Shown here: piece after piece, positions 1 through 5,521 of the stretch
Numbering within the stretch: position 1 is the stretch's first letter
Layout: the number at the start of each line of letters is the position of its first letter
DNA from: Xanthomonas translucens pv. translucens DSM 18974
GTDB lineage: Bacteria; Pseudomonadota; Gammaproteobacteria; Xanthomonadales; Xanthomonadaceae
Reading direction: 5' to 3'
Assembly: GCF_000331775.1 (NCBI RefSeq)
Contig: NZ_CAPJ01000351.1
Span: 1-5,605, forward strand
Length of the DNA stretch: 5,605 nucleotides
Position numbers and translations under genes: made by a program
Notes under the pieces: generated by a model
The model's input: the letters and a program-made list of their open reading frames with translations, nothing else
What the model was told of the DNA's origin: nothing
The model's database searches: none

Positions 1-83
1 GCCGCGCAGCAGGCCAGCAGTGTGCCCAGCAGCCAGTGCGGCCAGCCGCGTGCCGGCCCGCGCGGCAGCGCACGCGCGATCAA
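1..83 (-). CDS. lnt: Apolipoprotein N-acyltransferase, N-terminal fragment (window edge)
   Basis: Only about 27 codons are visible; the gene runs off the left edge of the window. A TTG start at 83-81 overlaps the TGA stop of corC (82-80) and is preceded by AGGA about six bases upstream, inside the last codons of corC, a good Shine-Dalgarno position for coupled translation. The reading begins MIARALPRG, then has a Trp-rich segment turning into a hydrophobic run (WLLGTLLACCA), which fits a basic cytoplasmic N-terminus leading into the first membrane helix. Lnt is an inner-membrane enzyme that transfers an acyl chain from phospholipid to the N-terminal cysteine of lipoproteins, the last step of their maturation. 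None of its catalytic residues (Glu-Lys-Cys nitrilase triad) lies in the window. The identity therefore rests mainly on the conserved corC-lnt order, with the hydrophobic N-terminus as weak support. Confidence 0.6.
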   Translation of the reverse strand, partial: MIARALPRGPARGWPHWLLGTLLACCA

Positions 84-961
84 GCGTCTTCCTGCGTGTC
101 GGGCGGCAGGATGGTGACGTGGAAGGCCTGCACCCGGCGCGCGTCGGCGCGCGCCACGCGGAACGCGAAGCGCCCCAGGGTCAGTTCCTCGCCGGTTTCC
201 GGCAGGTGGCCGATGGCCTCGGTGACCAGGCCGCCGACGGTGTCGTAGTCGTCGTCGGAGAAGTCGGCGCCGAAGCGTTCGTTGAAATCCTCGATCGGGG
301 TCAGCGCATCGACCACGTACTGGCCGTCGGCCTGTGCGGCGATCAGCGAGGCTTCGTCCTCGGCATCGTCGTGCTCGTCGTCGATCTCGCCGACGATCTG
401 CTCCAGCACGTCCTCGATGGTGACCAGCCCGGCGACGCCGCCGTACTCGTCGACCACGATCGCCATGTGGTTGCGCGAGAGCCGGAACTCCTTGAGCAGC
501 ACGTTGAGCTTCTTCGACTCGGGGATCAGCACCGCCGGGCGCAGCAGTTCGCGCACCGTGCCCGGACCGTGGTCGGCGACCACGCCGCGCAGCAGATCCT
601 TGGCCAGCAGGATGCCGAGGATGTCGTCCTTGTTCTCGCCATGCACCGGGAAGCGCGAATGGCCGGATTCGACTACCTGCTGCATCAGGTCGAGAAAGCG
701 CGATTCGGCCGACAGCGACACCATCTGCGAACGCGAGACCATCACATCGCCGACGGTGAGTTCGGACACCGACAGCGCGCCTTCCATCATGCGCAAGGTG
801 TCGGCGGCGATCAGCCCGTCGTGCTGGGCGTCGCGCAGCACCTCGACCAGGTCGTCGCGGGTGTGCGGGTCGCTGGAGAAGACCGAACTCAGCCGTTCCA
901 GCCAGCCGCGGCGTTTTTCGTGGGTTTCCGGAGCGGAGCTACTAGAGTCGTCTTCTGACAT
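80..961 (-). CDS. corC: CBS-domain HlyC/CorC family protein (YbeX)
   Basis: A 293-residue soluble protein of the CorC/YbeX type. After a polar Ser/Asp/Glu-rich N-terminus come two CBS domains at about residues 70-128 (starting VGDVMVSRSQM, with GHSRFPV at 100-106 and ILGILLAKDLL at 114-124) and 137-192 (NHMAIVVDEYGGVAGLVTIEDVLEQIVGEI). An acidic linker and the CorC/HlyC transporter-associated domain (about 205-290) follow. No membrane segment or DUF21/CNNM domain is present, which is normal for this short form. CBS pairs usually bind adenosine nucleotides. The family was named for a role in CorA-linked Mg2+/Co2+ efflux, and E. coli YbeX has also been tied to ribosome metabolism, which suits its place beside ybeY. 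I chose the ATG at 961 (MSEDD); an in-frame GTG at 979 would add six residues but has no better ribosome site. The stop overlaps the lnt start. Confidence 0.93.
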   Translation of the reverse strand: MSEDDSSSSAPETHEKRRGWLERLSSVFSSDPHTRDDLVEVLRDAQHDGLIAADTLRMMEGALSVSELTVGDVMVSRSQMVSLSAESRFLDLMQQVVESGHSRFPVHGENKDDILGILLAKDLLRGVVADHGPGTVRELLRPAVLIPESKKLNVLLKEFRLSRNHMAIVVDEYGGVAGLVTIEDVLEQIVGEIDDEHDDAEDEASLIAAQADGQYVVDALTPIEDFNERFGADFSDDDYDTVGGLVTEAIGHLPETGEELTLGRFAFRVARADARRVQAFHVTILPPDTQEDA

Positions 962-1003
962 GTTCTGTGGATACGGCACCCGGTCTGCCGGGCGATGGGC
1001 GCA

Positions 1004-1012
1004 AGTCTAGCA
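1004..1012 (-). promoter_or_regulatory. Candidate extended -10 promoter element for corC-lnt
   Basis: On the minus strand the 112-bp gap upstream of corC contains TGCTAGACT, which fits an extended -10 pattern (TGn followed by TAGACT, four of six matches to TATAAT). Transcription would start near 997, giving a leader of about 36 bases before the corC ATG. No convincing -35 hexamer is found 16-18 bases upstream, which is tolerated for extended -10 promoters. It would let corC and lnt be expressed independently of the upstream miaB transcript. Recognised by eye only. Confidence 0.35.
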
Positions 1013-1073
1013 GGGCCAATGGGACAGAGCCGCGACGCCGATGGCGGCCGCGGCGGTGGGCGTGGGGACGGAT

Positions 1074-1646
1074 TCAGCCGCCGCTGGCGGGCGCGTGCAG
1101 CGGGTCCGGCGCCGGCGCGGCGGCCGGATCCTCCGGCAGATCCAGGCTGTAGCTGCAGCCGGCCAGGGTCTTGCCCTGATGCGACTGCACCGTGGACAGA
1201 CTGAGGATGATCGATTCGATCATCGGTTCGCCGGTCTTCGGGTCGGTCACGTCGCGGCTGACCACTTCGCGGCCGAACATGGCCTTTTGCGGCGTATCCA
1301 CCGCTGCCTCCAGCTGTAACTGCCTGGCCAGCGGGCGCGGATCGGCCAGGTCCAGGATCGCCATCACGCTGGCGCCGGCCACGCCGATGCGCGTGGTGCT
1401 GTGGCCGAACACCTGGATCGGCTGCAGCAGTTCGTATTCGCTCATGAACAGGTTGGATTGCGGCAGCGGTCGCCAGCCCTGTGCCACCGCTTTCAGCGGA
1501 TCGGCCAGCAACGGCCCCAGCGCGGCGAAGTCGGCCACGCCCTGGCGGCATTCGAGCAGCGCCGGCAGGTCGATGGTGGGGGCGGGTGCGGCCGCCGCGG
1601 GCGGTGCGGCCGCGAGCGCGAGTAGAAGCAACGATGGACGGATCAA
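1074..1646 (-). CDS. Hypothetical secreted/periplasmic protein with two cysteines
   Basis: I do not recognise this 190-residue protein. It starts at TTG 1646, supported by a GAGG ribosome site nine bases upstream (in GAGGTGCAGCGCG) and by the absence of another in-frame start. The N-terminus is a classic Sec signal peptide: MIRPS, then a Leu/Ala core, with likely cleavage in the Ala run near residues 18-22. There is no lipobox cysteine next to the cleavage site. The mature part, about 170 residues, has exactly two cysteines, C33 (LLECRQG) and C164 (LAGCSYS), near its two ends; a disulfide is plausible. The middle (VFGHSTTRIGVAGASVMAILDL, then LQLEAAVD and KAMFGREVVSRDV) looks like alternating beta strands of a small globular domain, and the tail is Pro/Ala-rich. 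It sits between ybeY and corC, where E. coli has no gene. Periplasmic location is inferred; function is unknown. Confidence 0.8.
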   Translation of the reverse strand: MIRPSLLLLALAAAPPAAAAPAPTIDLPALLECRQGVADFAALGPLLADPLKAVAQGWRPLPQSNLFMSEYELLQPIQVFGHSTTRIGVAGASVMAILDLADPRPLARQLQLEAAVDTPQKAMFGREVVSRDVTDPKTGEPMIESIILSLSTVQSHQGKTLAGCSYSLDLPEDPAAAPAPDPLHAPASGG

Positions 1647-1735
1647 CGCGCTGCACCTCGGGTCGGAGAGCGGAGTGGCGCGGCGCGGCGGCCGCGAGGC
1701 AACGGTAGCGCCCGCGCCAGCGCTTGACCAGCCAT
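1643..1735 (-). CDS. Possible 30-codon small ORF between ybeY and the secreted protein gene
   Basis: Directly after ybeY, an ATG at 1735 is preceded by GAGG with a six-base spacer; the GAGG partly shares bases with the ybeY TGA stop. The frame runs 30 codons and ends in a TGA at 1645-1643 that overlaps the TTG start of the following gene (TTGA). It would fill the gap between ybeY and the secreted-protein gene and could couple their translation. The predicted peptide starts MAGQALARAL and is rich in Arg, Ala and Pro, which is what random high-GC sequence also encodes. There is no recognisable domain. The same frame stays open upstream through ybeY as a shadow, so the lack of stops is not independent evidence. 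It may be only a spacer. Confidence 0.22.
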   Translation of the reverse strand: MAGQALARALPLPRGRRAAPLRSPTRGAAR

Positions 1736-1743
1736 CGCCAGCC

Positions 1744-2229
1744 TCAGCGTTCCCCGGCGTAGGGGTCGCCCACGCCCAGGTCGGCCAGGATCTCGCGCTC
1801 CAGCTGCTCCATCGCGTCGGCTTCCTTGTCGTCCTCGTGGTCCCAGCCGAGCAGGTGCAGCACGCCGTGCACGGTCAGGTGCGCGTAGTGGGCGTTGAGC
1901 GGCTTGCCCTGTTCGGCGGCCTCGCGCGCCACCACCGGCGCGCAGATCACCAGGTCGCCGAGCAGTGGCAGCTTGACGCCTTTGGGCAGGCCTTCGGGCA
2001 GCTCGGCCGGGAAGCTGAGCACGTTGGTGGCGTAGTCCTTGCCGCGGTAGTGGTGGTTGAGCGCGCGGCCTTCCTTGGCGTCGACCAGACGGATCGCCAA
2101 GTCGGCTTCGCGGATGCGGCTCTTCAGCGCGGCCGCCACCCACTTGCGGAAGCTCGCCGCCGCCGGTAGCCCGGCGCGGGGCAGGGCGTAGCTGACGCCG
2201 ACATCGAGGCGAACCGGACCTTTGGTCAT
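1744..2229 (-). CDS. ybeY: Endoribonuclease YbeY, rRNA maturation factor
   Basis: A 161-residue cytosolic metalloprotein of usual length for the UPF0054/YbeY family. The zinc-binding signature is intact: [11 protein letters not shown] at 121-131 supplies H121, H125 and H131. The second family block, [14 protein letters not shown] (61-74), carries the conserved Arg (R62) expected near the active site, followed by LGDLVIC (90-96). In E. coli YbeY is a single-strand-specific endoribonuclease needed for 16S rRNA 3'-end maturation and for removing defective 70S ribosomes. The ATG overlaps the phoH stop as ATGA and has no clear ribosome site of its own, so translation is probably coupled to phoH. 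This matches the known physical and functional pairing of YbeY with YbeZ. Confidence 0.97.
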   Translation of the reverse strand: MTKGPVRLDVGVSYALPRAGLPAAASFRKWVAAALKSRIREADLAIRLVDAKEGRALNHHYRGKDYATNVLSFPAELPEGLPKGVKLPLLGDLVICAPVVAREAAEQGKPLNAHYAHLTVHGVLHLLGWDHEDDKEADAMEQLEREILADLGVGDPYAGER

Positions 2230-3212
2230 GGCGCCGGCCCGGTCGTCTTGTCGATGACGTCGCGTTTCTCGTAGGCGGTGACGATGCGCGCCACCAGCGG
2301 ATGGCGCACCACGTCGCGCGCCTCGAAAAAGGTGAAGCTGACGCCTTCGACCTCATGCAGCACCTCGATCGCGTCGCGCAGGCCGGACTTGACGTGCTTG
2401 GGCAGGTCGATCTGGGTCAGGTCGCCGGTGACCACCGCGGTGGAGCCGAAGCCGAGCCGGGTCAGGAACATCTTCATCTGTTCGATGGTGGTGTTCTGCG
2501 CCTCGTCCAGGATCACGTAGGCGTCGTTGAGCGTGCGTCCGCGCATGTAGGCCAGCGGCGCGATCTCGATGACGTTCTTCTCCAGCAGCTTGATCACTTT
2601 CTCCACGCCGAGCATCTCGTACAGCGCGTCGTACAGCGGGCGCAGGTAGGGATCGACCTTCTGGCTCAGGTCGCCGGGCAGGAAGCCGAGCTTCTCGCCG
2701 GCTTCCACTGCCGGGCGCACCAGGATCAGCCGCTGCACGCGCGATTCGTTCAGCGCCTCGACCGCGCTGGCCACCGCCAGGAAGGTCTTGCCGGTGCCGG
2801 CCGGACCGATGCCGAAATTGATGTCATGGCTGGCGATGGCGTGCAGGTACCTGGCCTGGTTGGCGCCGCGGCCGCGCACGATGCCGCGCTTGACCTTGAT
2901 TGCCACGTCCTGCGGCGCGTAGGCGCGCTCGGCGACCAGATCGACATTGGCCTGGTTGAGCCGCAGATGGATGGCCTGGTCGTCGAACACGACGCTGTCC
3001 GACTCGGCGTAGAGGGCCTGCAGCACGGTTTCGGCGGCGGCGACCGCGGTGGCCGGGCCGGTCACCCGGTACACGTTGCCGCGGTTGGAGATCTCCACGC
3101 CCAGGCGCAGCTCGATCTGCCGCAGGTGCGCGTCGAACGGCCCGGCCAGGTTGGCCAGGCGTTCGCTGTCGGCGGGGTCCAGGGTGAAATCGCGTTGCGC
3201 GGGTAGGCTCAT
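2226..3212 (-). CDS. phoH: PhoH-like ATPase (YbeZ)
   Basis: A 328-residue cytosolic P-loop ATPase of the PhoH/YbeZ family, full length. An N-terminal KH-like region (about 25-70, with [16 protein letters not shown]) could touch RNA. The ATPase domain follows: Walker A GPAGTGKT at 136-143, a conserved block [20 protein letters not shown] (162-181), Walker [10 protein letters not shown] at 232-240, and the sensor-like [10 protein letters not shown] at 262-271, which is typical of PhoH proteins. YbeZ partners the RNase YbeY in RNA and ribosome metabolism; its exact substrate is less certain. The ATG at 3212 gives the usual [13 protein letters not shown] start, but the sequence just upstream is GC-rich with no clear Shine-Dalgarno site. 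A 125-bp gap separates it from miaB, and its last bases overlap ybeY. The symbol ybeZ is equally used. Confidence 0.96.
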   Translation of the reverse strand: MSLPAQRDFTLDPADSERLANLAGPFDAHLRQIELRLGVEISNRGNVYRVTGPATAVAAAETVLQALYAESDSVVFDDQAIHLRLNQANVDLVAERAYAPQDVAIKVKRGIVRGRGANQARYLHAIASHDINFGIGPAGTGKTFLAVASAVEALNESRVQRLILVRPAVEAGEKLGFLPGDLSQKVDPYLRPLYDALYEMLGVEKVIKLLEKNVIEIAPLAYMRGRTLNDAYVILDEAQNTTIEQMKMFLTRLGFGSTAVVTGDLTQIDLPKHVKSGLRDAIEVLHEVEGVSFTFFEARDVVRHPLVARIVTAYEKRDVIDKTTGPAP

Positions 3213-3311
3213 TCGGTGCGGACGCGGCGCGCGCGTGGCACGGCCGGGAGTCGTTCAGGACTGGGGATGGAAGCGTAGCGCGCGTGGCGGTGAAGGGCCA
3301 GTCGGCGCCGC

Positions 3312-3333
3312 CGCGGGCCGCTGCCGGCCCGCG
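3312..3333 (-). terminator. Hairpin immediately after miaB (possible attenuator or processing site)
   Basis: A perfect 9-bp GC-only inverted repeat, CGCGGGCCG at 3312-3320 and CGGCCCGCG at 3325-3333, encloses a four-base loop. On the minus strand it begins four bases after the miaB stop codon. It is not followed by a T run on the minus strand, so it is not a canonical intrinsic terminator. It may act as a weak terminator or attenuator, or may protect the miaB 3' end, between miaB and the phoH-ybeY genes. Confidence 0.4.
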
Positions 3334-3337
3334 TCGC

Positions 3338-4753
3338 TCAGGCGTCGTCGGCGACCACGCGGCCGCGCAAGGAGTTGCTCAGCGCCTCGGTGATCGCCAC
3401 CGCGACGAACTGGCCGACCAGGCGCGGATGCCCGGGGAAGTTCACCGAGCGCATGTTCTCGGTCTTGCCGGTCAGTTCGGCCGGGTTCTTCTTCGACGGG
3501 CCTTCGACCAGCACCGTCTGCACGCTGCCGACCATGGCGCGCGAGCGTTGCAGCGAATGCGCGTTGATGTGCGCCTGCAGCCGCGCCAGCCGCGCGTGCT
3601 TGACCGCGTCGGGGGTGCTGTCTTTCAGGTCGGCTGCGGGCGTGCCAGGGCGGCGCGAGTAGATGAAGGAGAAGCTCTGGTCGAAGCCCACGTCCTCGAT
3701 CAGCTGCATGGTCTTGTCGAAGTCGGCGTCGGTCTCGCCGGGGAAGCCGACGATGAAGTCCGAGCTGATCGAGATGTCCGGGCGCACCGCGCGCAGCTTG
3801 CGGATCTTCTGCTTGAATTCCAGTGCGGTGTAGCCGCGCTTCATCGCGCTGAGAATGCGGTCGCTGCCGGCCTGCACCGGCAGATGCAGGTAGTTGGCCA
3901 GCTGCGGCACGTCGCGGTAGGCGTCCACCAGCGAATCGCTGAACTCCAGCGGGTGCGAGGTGGTGAAGCGGATGCGGCCGATGCCGTCGATCTGCGCGAT
4001 GCTGCGGATCAGCAGGCCCAGGTCGGCGTACTGCGGCTGCTCGCCGGCCTCGGCGTCGGCGTAGGGTCCGCGGTAGGCGTTGACGTTCTGGCCGAGCAGG
4101 TTGATCTCGCGCACGCCCTGCGCGGCCAGCTGCGCCACTTCCACCAGCACGTCCTCGAATGGCCGGCTGATCTCCTCGCCGCGTGTGTAGGGCACCACGC
4201 AGAACGAGCAGTACTTGGAGCAGCCCTCCATGATCGACACGAATGCGGACGGGCCTTCGGCGCGCGGCTCCGGCAGGCGGTCGAACTTCTCGACCTCGGG
4301 GAAGCTGATGTCCACCTGCGGCTTGCCCGATTCGCGCCGCGCGCGGATCAGTTCCGGCAGCCGGTGCAGGGTCTGCGGGCCGAACACCAGGTCCACGTAG
4401 GGCGCGCGCTTGACGATCGCCTCGCCCTCCTGCGACGCCACGCAGCCGCCGACGCCGATGATCACCGGCTTGCCGCCGGCCTTCAGGGCCTTCCAGCGGC
4501 CAAGCTGGCTGAACACCTTCTCCTGCGCCTTCTCGCGGATCGAGCAGGTGTTGACCAGCACCACGTCGGCGTCTTCGGGGTTGTCGGTCAGCTCCAGGCC
4601 TTCGGCGGCGGCGAGCACGTCGGCCATCTTGGCCGAGTCGTACTCGTTCATCTGGCAACCGTGGGTCTTGATGTACAGCTTGCCGCGGACCGCGGGCGCG
4701 GTAGCGGCCGGGGTGCCGGCGGAGGGCAGGGGATGCAGGGCGTTCCCGGTCAT
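3338..4753 (-). CDS. miaB: tRNA-2-methylthio-N6-dimethylallyladenosine synthase
   Basis: A 471-residue radical SAM methylthiotransferase. MiaB adds the methylthio group to i6A37 of tRNAs reading codons that begin with U, making ms2i6A, which steadies codon-anticodon pairing. All three parts are present. The N-terminal UPF0004 domain has cysteines C33 ([12 protein letters not shown]), C70 (NTCSIREKA) and C104 (GGCVAS), expected to hold the auxiliary 4Fe-4S cluster. The radical SAM core has the CxxxCxxC motif at C178, C182 and C185 ([17 protein letters not shown]), then [17 protein letters not shown] and FIVGFPGET. The C-terminal TRAM domain (about 403-467) binds tRNA. The [12 protein letters not shown] block and VPYTRGEE favour MiaB over the S12-modifying RimO. 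The ATG at 4753 gives a 24-residue Pro/Ala-rich lead before the domain; only a weak GGA lies about nine bases upstream of it. It is the first gene of the cluster. Confidence 0.97.
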   Translation of the reverse strand: MTGNALHPLPSAGTPAATAPAVRGKLYIKTHGCQMNEYDSAKMADVLAAAEGLELTDNPEDADVVLVNTCSIREKAQEKVFSQLGRWKALKAGGKPVIIGVGGCVASQEGEAIVKRAPYVDLVFGPQTLHRLPELIRARRESGKPQVDISFPEVEKFDRLPEPRAEGPSAFVSIMEGCSKYCSFCVVPYTRGEEISRPFEDVLVEVAQLAAQGVREINLLGQNVNAYRGPYADAEAGEQPQYADLGLLIRSIAQIDGIGRIRFTTSHPLEFSDSLVDAYRDVPQLANYLHLPVQAGSDRILSAMKRGYTALEFKQKIRKLRAVRPDISISSDFIVGFPGETDADFDKTMQLIEDVGFDQSFSFIYSRRPGTPAADLKDSTPDAVKHARLARLQAHINAHSLQRSRAMVGSVQTVLVEGPSKKNPAELTGKTENMRSVNFPGHPRLVGQFVAVAITEALSNSLRGRVVADDA

Positions 4754-4777
4754 GGCGCTTAATCCAGGCGGGTGGCT

Positions 4778-4814
4778 GAGGGAAGCCGGCTAGTCTACCT
4801 GGGCCGGCTCCCTC
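4778..4814 (-). terminator. Bulged hairpin between the GST gene and miaB
   Basis: Arms at 4778-4790 (GAGGGAAGCCGGC) and 4803-4814 (GCCGGCTCCCTC) pair over 12 bp with a single bulged A, around a 12-base loop. On the minus strand it begins 11 bases after the GST stop codon, a terminator-like position. There is no T tract after it on the minus strand (the next bases are AGCCACC), so it may be an inefficient or Rho-assisted terminator, or an mRNA 3'-end structure. It also lies only 24 bases upstream of the miaB ATG. Confidence 0.45.
4792..4797 (-). promoter_or_regulatory. Candidate -10 element for miaB inside the hairpin loop
   Basis: The loop of the GST-miaB hairpin contains TAGACT on the minus strand, the same hexamer as in the corC leader and four of six matches to TATAAT. 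Transcription would begin near 4785, giving a leader of about 32 bases. No good -35 hexamer is visible 16-18 bases upstream and the TG extension is absent. Most of the 72-bp gap is taken by the hairpin, so a local miaB promoter would have to overlap it or lie within the GST gene. Confidence 0.22.
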
Positions 4815-4825
4815 GCGCAGGCCGC

Positions 4826-5446
4826 TCAGGCGGCGTCGGCGTCGATCGCCTGCGCGCGCTGCACCGCCGGCCGCGCCGCCATGCGTTCGACGTAGGCGCG
4901 GGTCGGCGCCGGCGGGTCGACCAGGCCGAAGCCGATCATCCAGCCCAGCGCGCTGCCCCACAGCACGTCGGCGGCGGTGCAGTGCGCGCCGAGCAGGTAG
5001 TCGCCGCGCGCCAGTTGGTCGTCGACCACGCCCATCACCGTGTCGCAGTCGGCGTATGGCGACATTGCCCGCGGCGGCGCCTCGCGCTTGAGTGCGCGAT
5101 CGATCACCGCCGGCTCGAACGCCGAGCCGTAGAACGCCAGCCAGCGCAGGTAGGGGCCGCGGCGCGGATCGCCCATCGCCGGGGCCAGCCTGGCTTCCGG
5201 GTACAGATCGGCCAGGTATTGGTAGATCGCCACCTGTTCGGTGACCACCGCGCCGGCGTGGTCGATCGCCGGCACCTTGCCCATCGGGTTGATCGCCAGG
5301 TACTCCGGTTCCAGCTGCGCGCCGCTGGCGAAGTCGATGCGTTCCAGCGCGTAGTCCGCGCCCAGTTCCTCGAGCAGGATCAGCACGCCTTTGGAGCGGG
5401 ATTTGGGATTGTGGTACAGGGTCACATGGCGGTCGGCGATGGGCAT
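4826..5446 (-). CDS. Glutathione S-transferase family protein
   Basis: A 206-residue cytosolic protein with the canonical two-domain GST layout and length. The N-terminal thioredoxin-like domain (about 7-82) reads TLYHNPKSRSKGVLILLEELG, with S16 and S18 as candidate residues near the glutathione thiol, then NPMGKVPAI (53-61) containing the cis-proline P59. Next comes TEQVAIYQYLAD (69-80), where glutathione-binding E70 is kept but the usual following Ser is Gln. The helical C-terminal domain (about 90-200) includes GPYLRWLAFYGSAFEPAVIDRAL and the capping-box segment CTAADVLWG with D160. The substrate cannot be told; detoxification of electrophiles or peroxides is a family-level inference. The ATG at 5446 is chosen because GAGGAG lies seven bases upstream; an in-frame start at 5476 would add ten residues but lie upstream of this strong ribosome site. 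It is divergent from a putative regulator and not part of the miaB cluster. Confidence 0.92.
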   Translation of the reverse strand: MPIADRHVTLYHNPKSRSKGVLILLEELGADYALERIDFASGAQLEPEYLAINPMGKVPAIDHAGAVVTEQVAIYQYLADLYPEARLAPAMGDPRRGPYLRWLAFYGSAFEPAVIDRALKREAPPRAMSPYADCDTVMGVVDDQLARGDYLLGAHCTAADVLWGSALGWMIGFGLVDPPAPTRAYVERMAARPAVQRAQAIDADAA

Positions 5447-5448
5447 GG

Positions 5449-5460
5449 CGGCTCTCCTCG
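5449..5460 (-). promoter_or_regulatory. Strong ribosome-binding site of the GST gene
   Basis: On the minus strand GAGGAG precedes the ATG at 5446 with a seven-base spacer (GAGGAG-AGCCGCC-ATG). It is the clearest Shine-Dalgarno site in the window and fixes the start of the GST gene at MPIADRH rather than at the upstream in-frame start. Confidence 0.75.
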
Positions 5461-5467
5461 GTGATCG

Positions 5468-5486
5468 AGCGCCCATGCTAGGCGCT
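5468..5486. promoter_or_regulatory. Inverted repeat 6-7-6, second candidate operator or leader hairpin
   Basis: AGCGCC at 5468-5473 and GGCGCT at 5481-5486 form a perfect 6-bp dyad around seven bases. It directly abuts the larger dyad on its right and shares the seven-base spacer length; the two centres (5477 and 5499) are 22 bp apart, about two turns of the helix. It lies between the GST start and the larger operator, so it could be a second regulator site or a short hairpin in the GST leader. Confidence 0.4.
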
Positions 5487-5510
5487 ATTGCGGACGGCGT
5501 CTGTCCGCAA
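5482..5510 (-). promoter_or_regulatory. Candidate promoter of the GST gene overlapping the operator
   Basis: On the minus strand TTGCGG (5510-5505) is followed after 17 bases by TAGCGC (5487-5482). The -35 matches three of six consensus positions and the -10 only the first two, so this is weak by sequence. The spacing is ideal and the predicted start near 5475 would give a leader of about 28 bases containing GAGGAG. If real, the large inverted repeat covers the core promoter, implying repression by occlusion. Confidence 0.22.
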
Positions 5511-5511
5511 T
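5487..5511. promoter_or_regulatory. Perfect inverted repeat 9-7-9, candidate operator between divergent genes
   Basis: ATTGCGGAC at 5487-5495 and GTCCGCAAT at 5503-5511 are exact reverse complements separated by seven bases. It lies in the 75-bp region between the GST start (5446) and the putative regulator start (5522), ending 10 bases before the latter. A long perfect dyad in a divergent regulator/target region is the usual layout of an autoregulated operator for a dimeric HTH protein. As RNA it could also form a hairpin, but there is no T run and no gene ending here, which argues against a terminator. Confidence 0.65.
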
Positions 5512-5521
5512 TCCGTGCGCC

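Noticed and set aside
20..958. 312-codon plus-strand open frame antisense to corC
   Set aside because: Antisense shadow of a well-supported CBS-domain gene; composition is biased and no motif is recognisable.
1050..1084. Loose GC-rich inverted repeat around the stop of the secreted-protein gene
   Set aside because: The 7-bp GCGGCGG/CCGCCGC arms enclose a 21-base loop, are simple repeats common in this DNA, and have no T tract after them.
889..1656. 255-codon minus-strand frame overlapping the secreted-protein gene and the corC start
   Set aside because: The competing 190-residue frame has a signal peptide and balanced composition; this one is Arg/Gly/Pro-rich with no features.
1192..2169. 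325-codon plus-strand frame spanning the secreted-protein gene and ybeY
   Set aside because: It crosses two minus-strand genes and their gap, and shows no ribosome site or domain.
2301..3206. 301-codon plus-strand frame antisense to phoH
   Set aside because: Shadow of the phoH codon pattern, with a low-complexity His/Val/Gln/Gly-rich translation.
3211..3243. Ten-codon GTG-started frame ending in a TGA that overlaps the phoH ATG
   Set aside because: It has no ribosome site, a rare start codon and is very short; the overlap is likely chance.
3284..4762. 492-codon plus-strand open frame antisense to miaB
   Set aside because: It mirrors miaB, whose protein has all family motifs. The translation is rich in His, Ala, Arg, Val and Gln without domains, as expected for an antisense frame in high-GC DNA where stops are rare.
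3255..4961. 568-codon minus-strand frame over miaB and part of the GST gene
   Set aside because: It overlaps miaB in another frame and runs into the GST end; the translation is Arg/Gly/Ala-rich low complexity.
5447..5476. Ten-residue N-terminal extension of the GST protein
   Set aside because: The strong GAGGAG site lies between this start and the ATG at 5446, and the extension (Arg-rich) is not part of the GST fold.
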